Assembly: GCA_021816585.1 (NCBI GenBank) | Contig: JAKAXL010000014.1 | Span: forward strand, 1 to 63,424 | From: Pseudomonadota bacterium | Lineage (GTDB): Bacteria; Pseudomonadota; Gammaproteobacteria; Burkholderiales; Burkholderiaceae_C | Length of the DNA: 63,424 nucleotides | Direction of reading: 5' to 3' | Part shown: piece by piece, positions 60,659 through 63,424 of the stretch | Numbering within the stretch: position 1 is the stretch's first letter | Layout of the letters: each line of letters opens with the position of its first letter | The notes under the pieces: model-generated | What the model was told of the DNA's origin: nothing | Databases searched by the model: none | Seen by the model: the letters and a program-made list of their open reading frames with translations, nothing else | Translations under genes and position numbers: made by a program

Positions 60659-61465
60659 ATGGCCGCACCGATCGTCGTGTTCGACATCGAGACCATTCCC
60701 GACGCGCATGCGGTGCGCGCCGCGGGGCTGGCCGACTCCGGCCTGGACGACGCGGCGGCCATCGCGCAGGCGCGGCAGCGCCGGCTGGAGGCCACCGGCA
60801 GCGACTTCCTGCCGATCGTGTGCCAGCGTGTGCTCGTCGTGTCCTGCATCTTCCGCGAATCCAGCAAGGGACTGAAGGTGCACTCCTACGTCGACCGCGG
60901 CGGCCAGGAAAGTGCCGTGGTGCAGGGATTCTTCCGCCTCGTCGACCGCTACGAACCGCAACTGGTGTCGTGGAACGGCGGCGGCTTCGACCTGCCGGTG
61001 CTGCACTACCGCGCGATGGTGCACGGGGTGCAGGCCTCGAAGTACTGGGACATGGGCGAGGACGATCGCGAGTACAAGTGGAACAACTACATCTCGCGCT
61101 ACCACAGCCGGCATCTCGACCTGATGGACCTGCTGGCGCTGTACCAGCCGCGAGCGAACGCCGGCATGGACACGCTGGCGCAGCTGTGCGGCCTGCCGGG
61201 CAAGCTCGGCATGGACGGCTCGCAGGTGTTCGACGCCTGGCAGCGCGGCGAACTGGAGTCGATCCGTCGCTATTGCGAGACCGACGTGCTCAACACCTAC
61301 CTGCTGTATTGCCGCTTCCAGCTGATGCGCGGCGGTCTCAGCCCGCAGGAGCATGCCGACGAGATCGAACTGGTGCGGCGCACGCTGGAGGAGTGGGCGG
61401 GCACCGAGCCGCACTGGGCGCAATACCTGCAGGCGTGGCCCGCGCCCGGCAGCGCGCAGACCTGA
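60659..61465 (+). CDS. Predicted 3'-5' exonuclease (PolB_exo_2 family)
   Basis: A 268-residue DEDDy-type nuclease. It shows IVVFDIETIPDAHAVRAA with the first acids (DIET), WNGGGFDLPVLHYRAMVHGV with the second site, and RYHSRHLDLMDLLAL. AGMDTLAQLCGLPGKLGMDG and YCETDVLNTYLLYCRF (Tyr-Cys-x-x-Asp) complete the site. This family resembles the proofreading domain of family B DNA polymerases, but stands alone here. It starts at 60659, 12 bases after rpoS, so it may share transcripts. DNA repair is the likely role, unproven. Confidence 0.87.
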   Translation: MAAPIVVFDIETIPDAHAVRAAGLADSGLDDAAAIAQARQRRLEATGSDFLPIVCQRVLVVSCIFRESSKGLKVHSYVDRGGQESAVVQGFFRLVDRYEPQLVSWNGGGFDLPVLHYRAMVHGVQASKYWDMGEDDREYKWNNYISRYHSRHLDLMDLLALYQPRANAGMDTLAQLCGLPGKLGMDGSQVFDAWQRGELESIRRYCETDVLNTYLLYCRFQLMRGGLSPQEHADEIELVRRTLEEWAGTEPHWAQYLQAWPAPGSAQT

Positions 61466-61543
61466 GCTCGGCGGCGCGCGCCGCCTCGCGTACACCCCAT
61501 CACCCGTCGCCGCGCGCCGCGCGGCCTTTGCGCGTTCACCATC

Positions 61544-62968
61544 ATGAGCCGTCGTCATTCCCGAGCCAACCCCCGCCCCGATGCGGTCGCTTCAGCCGCC
61601 GCATCCGCCGCCGAACAGGAGTGGCTGGGCATCGAGTCGCTGGACCTGGACGCCCGCGGAGTGGCGCATCGCCAGGATGGCAAGGTGGTGTTCGTCGCCG
61701 GCGCGCTGCCCGGCGAACTGGTGCGGGTGCGAGTCACGCGCAGCAAGCCCAAGTGGGAGCAGGCCGAGGTGCTGCAGTGGGCGCGCACCGCGTCCACGCG
61801 GGTGGCCCCGCGGTGCGAGCATTTCGGCGTGTGCGGCGGCTGCAGCATGCAGCATGTGGACGTGCGCGCGCAGATCGCGTTCAAGCAGCGCACGCTCGAG
61901 GACGACCTGCGGCATCTCGCGCAGTTGCGCCCGCAGACCATGCTGCGCCCGCTGGCCGGTCCCGACTGGGGCTATCGCCAGCGTGCCCGCCTGACCGTGC
62001 GCCTGGTGCCGAAGAAGGGTGGGGTGCTGGTGGGCTTTCACGAGCGCGGCTCCAGCTACGTCGCCGACATGCGTTCGTGCCAGGTGCTGCCGCCGGCGGT
62101 GTCGGCGCTGCTGCTGCCGCTGCGCGCGCTGATCGGGTCGTTGTCGTGTCCCGACAGACTGCCGCAGATCGAACTCGCGGCCGGGGATGGCGAGCCGGTG
62201 CTGGTGCTGCGCAACCTGCAGCCGTTGACCGAGCAGGACCTGCAGCGCCTGCGCGATTTCGCCGCCGAGCACCCTGTGCAGTGGTGGCTGCAGCCCGGCG
62301 GCCCGCACACCGCGGCCCCGCTGGATCCGCACGGCGCGCTGCCGGCCTACGAACTACCCGAGTTCGGCCTGCGCATGCCCTTTCGCCCCACGGACTTCAC
62401 CCAGGTGAACCACCAGGTCAATCGCGCGCTGGTGTCGCGCGCGCTGCGTCTGCTGCAGCCGGCGCGCGACGAGCGCGTCGCCGACTGGTTCTGCGGCCTG
62501 GGCAATTTCACGCTGCCGCTGGCCACGCGCGCCGGATTCGTGCTCGGCGTGGAGGGCAGCGAGACCCTGCTGGCGCGGGCGGCCGACAACGCGCGTGCCT
62601 GCGGGCTGGCGCAGCGCGTGGCCTTCGAGGCGTCGAACCTGTTCGAGATCGACGCGCAGGCGCTGGCCGCGCGCGGCCGTTTCGACAAATGGGTGGTCGA
62701 TCCGCCGCGCGAGGGAGCGCTGGCGCTGTGCAAGGCGCTGGCGACGGCGCTGGGGCGCGGCGGCGACAGCGCCGAGCAGGCCGAGGCGCCGCTGCCCGGT
62801 TTCGTCGCGCCGTCGCGCATCGTCTACGTGTCGTGCAATCCCGCCACGCTGGCGCGCGATGCCGGGGTGCTGGTGCACCAGGCCGGCTACCAGCTGCGCG
62901 CGGCGGGGGTGGTCAACATGTTTCCCCATACCTCGCACGTGGAGTCGATCGCGGTCTTCGAGGCGTGA
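61544..62968 (+). CDS. rlmD: 23S rRNA (uracil-1939-C5)-methyltransferase RlmD
   Basis: A 474-residue methyltransferase. The N-terminal TRAM domain ([34 protein letters not shown]) is followed by the 4Fe-4S cysteines ([16 protein letters not shown], and Cys in MRSCQVLP). The SAM-binding fold reads [14 protein letters not shown] and [15 protein letters not shown]. The catalytic pair sits in [17 protein letters not shown] and [13 protein letters not shown]. It methylates U1939 of 23S rRNA. All key residues are present. The ATG at 61544 begins [10 protein letters not shown] hairpin follows the stop. Confidence 0.94.
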   Translation: MSRRHSRANPRPDAVASAAASAAEQEWLGIESLDLDARGVAHRQDGKVVFVAGALPGELVRVRVTRSKPKWEQAEVLQWARTASTRVAPRCEHFGVCGGCSMQHVDVRAQIAFKQRTLEDDLRHLAQLRPQTMLRPLAGPDWGYRQRARLTVRLVPKKGGVLVGFHERGSSYVADMRSCQVLPPAVSALLLPLRALIGSLSCPDRLPQIELAAGDGEPVLVLRNLQPLTEQDLQRLRDFAAEHPVQWWLQPGGPHTAAPLDPHGALPAYELPEFGLRMPFRPTDFTQVNHQVNRALVSRALRLLQPARDERVADWFCGLGNFTLPLATRAGFVLGVEGSETLLARAADNARACGLAQRVAFEASNLFEIDAQALAARGRFDKWVVDPPREGALALCKALATALGRGGDSAEQAEAPLPGFVAPSRIVYVSCNPATLARDAGVLVHQAGYQLRAAGVVNMFPHTSHVESIAVFEA

Positions 62969-63276
62969 ACGGGGCGCGAGTCACGGGGGCGGCTGCCCAG
63001 GGTCGCGGCGATCGGCACGGAAACACCCCGCCCAAAGGGTGTTGATCAGCAGATGGCCAAAGGACTGGCGCTTCCAATCGTTAGGTGACGCCGGGCAGCG
63101 GCAACCAGAACGGACGTTTGGGGCGGCGGAGCCATCGCTTTTCGCTTGCGTCGGGGCCGCGGGCGGACAGCCACGCGTTAACGAGCCAGCAGTCCCACGG
63201 CGATGCGATGCGGGCACGGGAACTCCGCGCGCAAGTCGGTCTCCAAGCCCCAGGCTGCCACGCCGGCAGTCTGCGC
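62969..63276. other. Stretch without a gene, after rlmD
   Basis: About 308 bases. It contains a terminator-like hairpin at 63022-63043; otherwise I see no gene. Short open frames here lack family features and look like decayed sequence. Confidence 0.5.
63022..63043 (+). terminator. Terminator-like hairpin after rlmD
   Basis: AACACCC and GGGTGTT around an eight-base loop, 54 bases after the rlmD stop. Confidence 0.6.
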
Positions 63277-63424
63277 TCAAGCAACCAGTTCACGCAGAAC
63301 TTCGGGATGGCGCGTCGCCACCGCAAGCAAGGTCTGCGCAGCTCCGGACGGCTTGCGCCGGCCTTGCTCCCACTCCTGCAGCGTGCGCACCGACACCCCC
63401 ATGAGGCCTGCGAACTGCGACTGC
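63277..63424 (-). CDS. XRE-family antitoxin-like regulator, C-terminal part, cut by the window edge
   Basis: Reads QSQFAGLMGVSVRTLQEWEQG, then RRKPSGAAQTLLAVATRHPEV, ending LRELVA. This is the helix-turn-helix and tail of the HigA/NadS-type antitoxin that follows a RelE/HigB toxin gene. Its start and any toxin partner lie beyond the right edge. Confidence 0.85.
   Translation of the reverse strand, partial: QSQFAGLMGVSVRTLQEWEQGRRKPSGAAQTLLAVATRHPEVLRELVA

Overview
The window is high-G+C chromosomal DNA from a betaproteobacterium, most likely Burkholderiales. The surE-pcm-nlpD-rpoS order, a small conserved ORF beside a PH-domain gene, a full malonate decarboxylase cluster and a DAB-type inorganic carbon pump support this. 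The DAB pump would fit a facultative autotroph of the Thiomonas kind, but the species cannot be fixed from the sequence. The left quarter (1-20.9 kb) is mobile and accessory DNA. The rest (20.9-63.3 kb) is ordinary chromosome.

Left part. It holds a partial integrase, an IS21-family element (istA/istB), an unknown gene and a second P4-type integrase. A 49-bp perfect direct repeat, the 3' half of a tRNA-His gene, then occurs at 6026-6074 and 10605-10653. A 28-bp remnant of it lies at 14587-14614. Because the tRNA reads left to right, the intact tRNA-His is predicted to lie left of the window, with islands stacked in tandem behind it. Island B (6026-10653) has an integrase, a DUF4224 gene, a filamentous-phage-type HUH replication protein and one unknown gene, but no coat or export genes. 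In their place it carries two A+T-rich genes: a ThsB-like TIR protein, and a TIR-like domain fused to a RipA-type membrane domain. Island C (10605-14614) has no recombinase. It carries a prokaryotic viperin, a tiny HicA-like gene overlapping the viperin stop, and a divergent 647-codon gene of unknown function. These two islands look like stacked antiviral cargo and are the most interesting part of the window.

From 14.6 to 19.3 kb all genes lie on the minus strand and are mostly toxin-antitoxin modules: GNAT/DUF1778, HigBA, FitA with a broken FitB, an XRE antitoxin with a toxin remnant, ParE/RHH and VapBC. Near-identical hairpins separate several of them, and one toxin is an in-frame PIN-HigB chimera. 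Decayed fragments (vapC, DUF6429) mark the boundary with the chromosome.

Chromosomal part. A GH13 glucosidase is followed by a sugar-binding protein co-transcribed with a PAS-GGDEF-EAL sensor. Next come TetR/FrnE-type DsbA, rsuA, an SDR, a lipoprotein and an FdhF/YdeP molybdo-oxidoreductase. dabB-dabA stand opposite a LysR regulator. Then come dsbA, an ArsR-CDF-EamA metal cluster and a SCO1-like protein. The malonate decarboxylase operon mdcABCDEGH follows, with a GntR regulator and an MFS transporter. The window ends with a patatin gene, surE-pcm-nlpD-rpoS, a 3'-5' exonuclease, rlmD and a partial XRE antitoxin.
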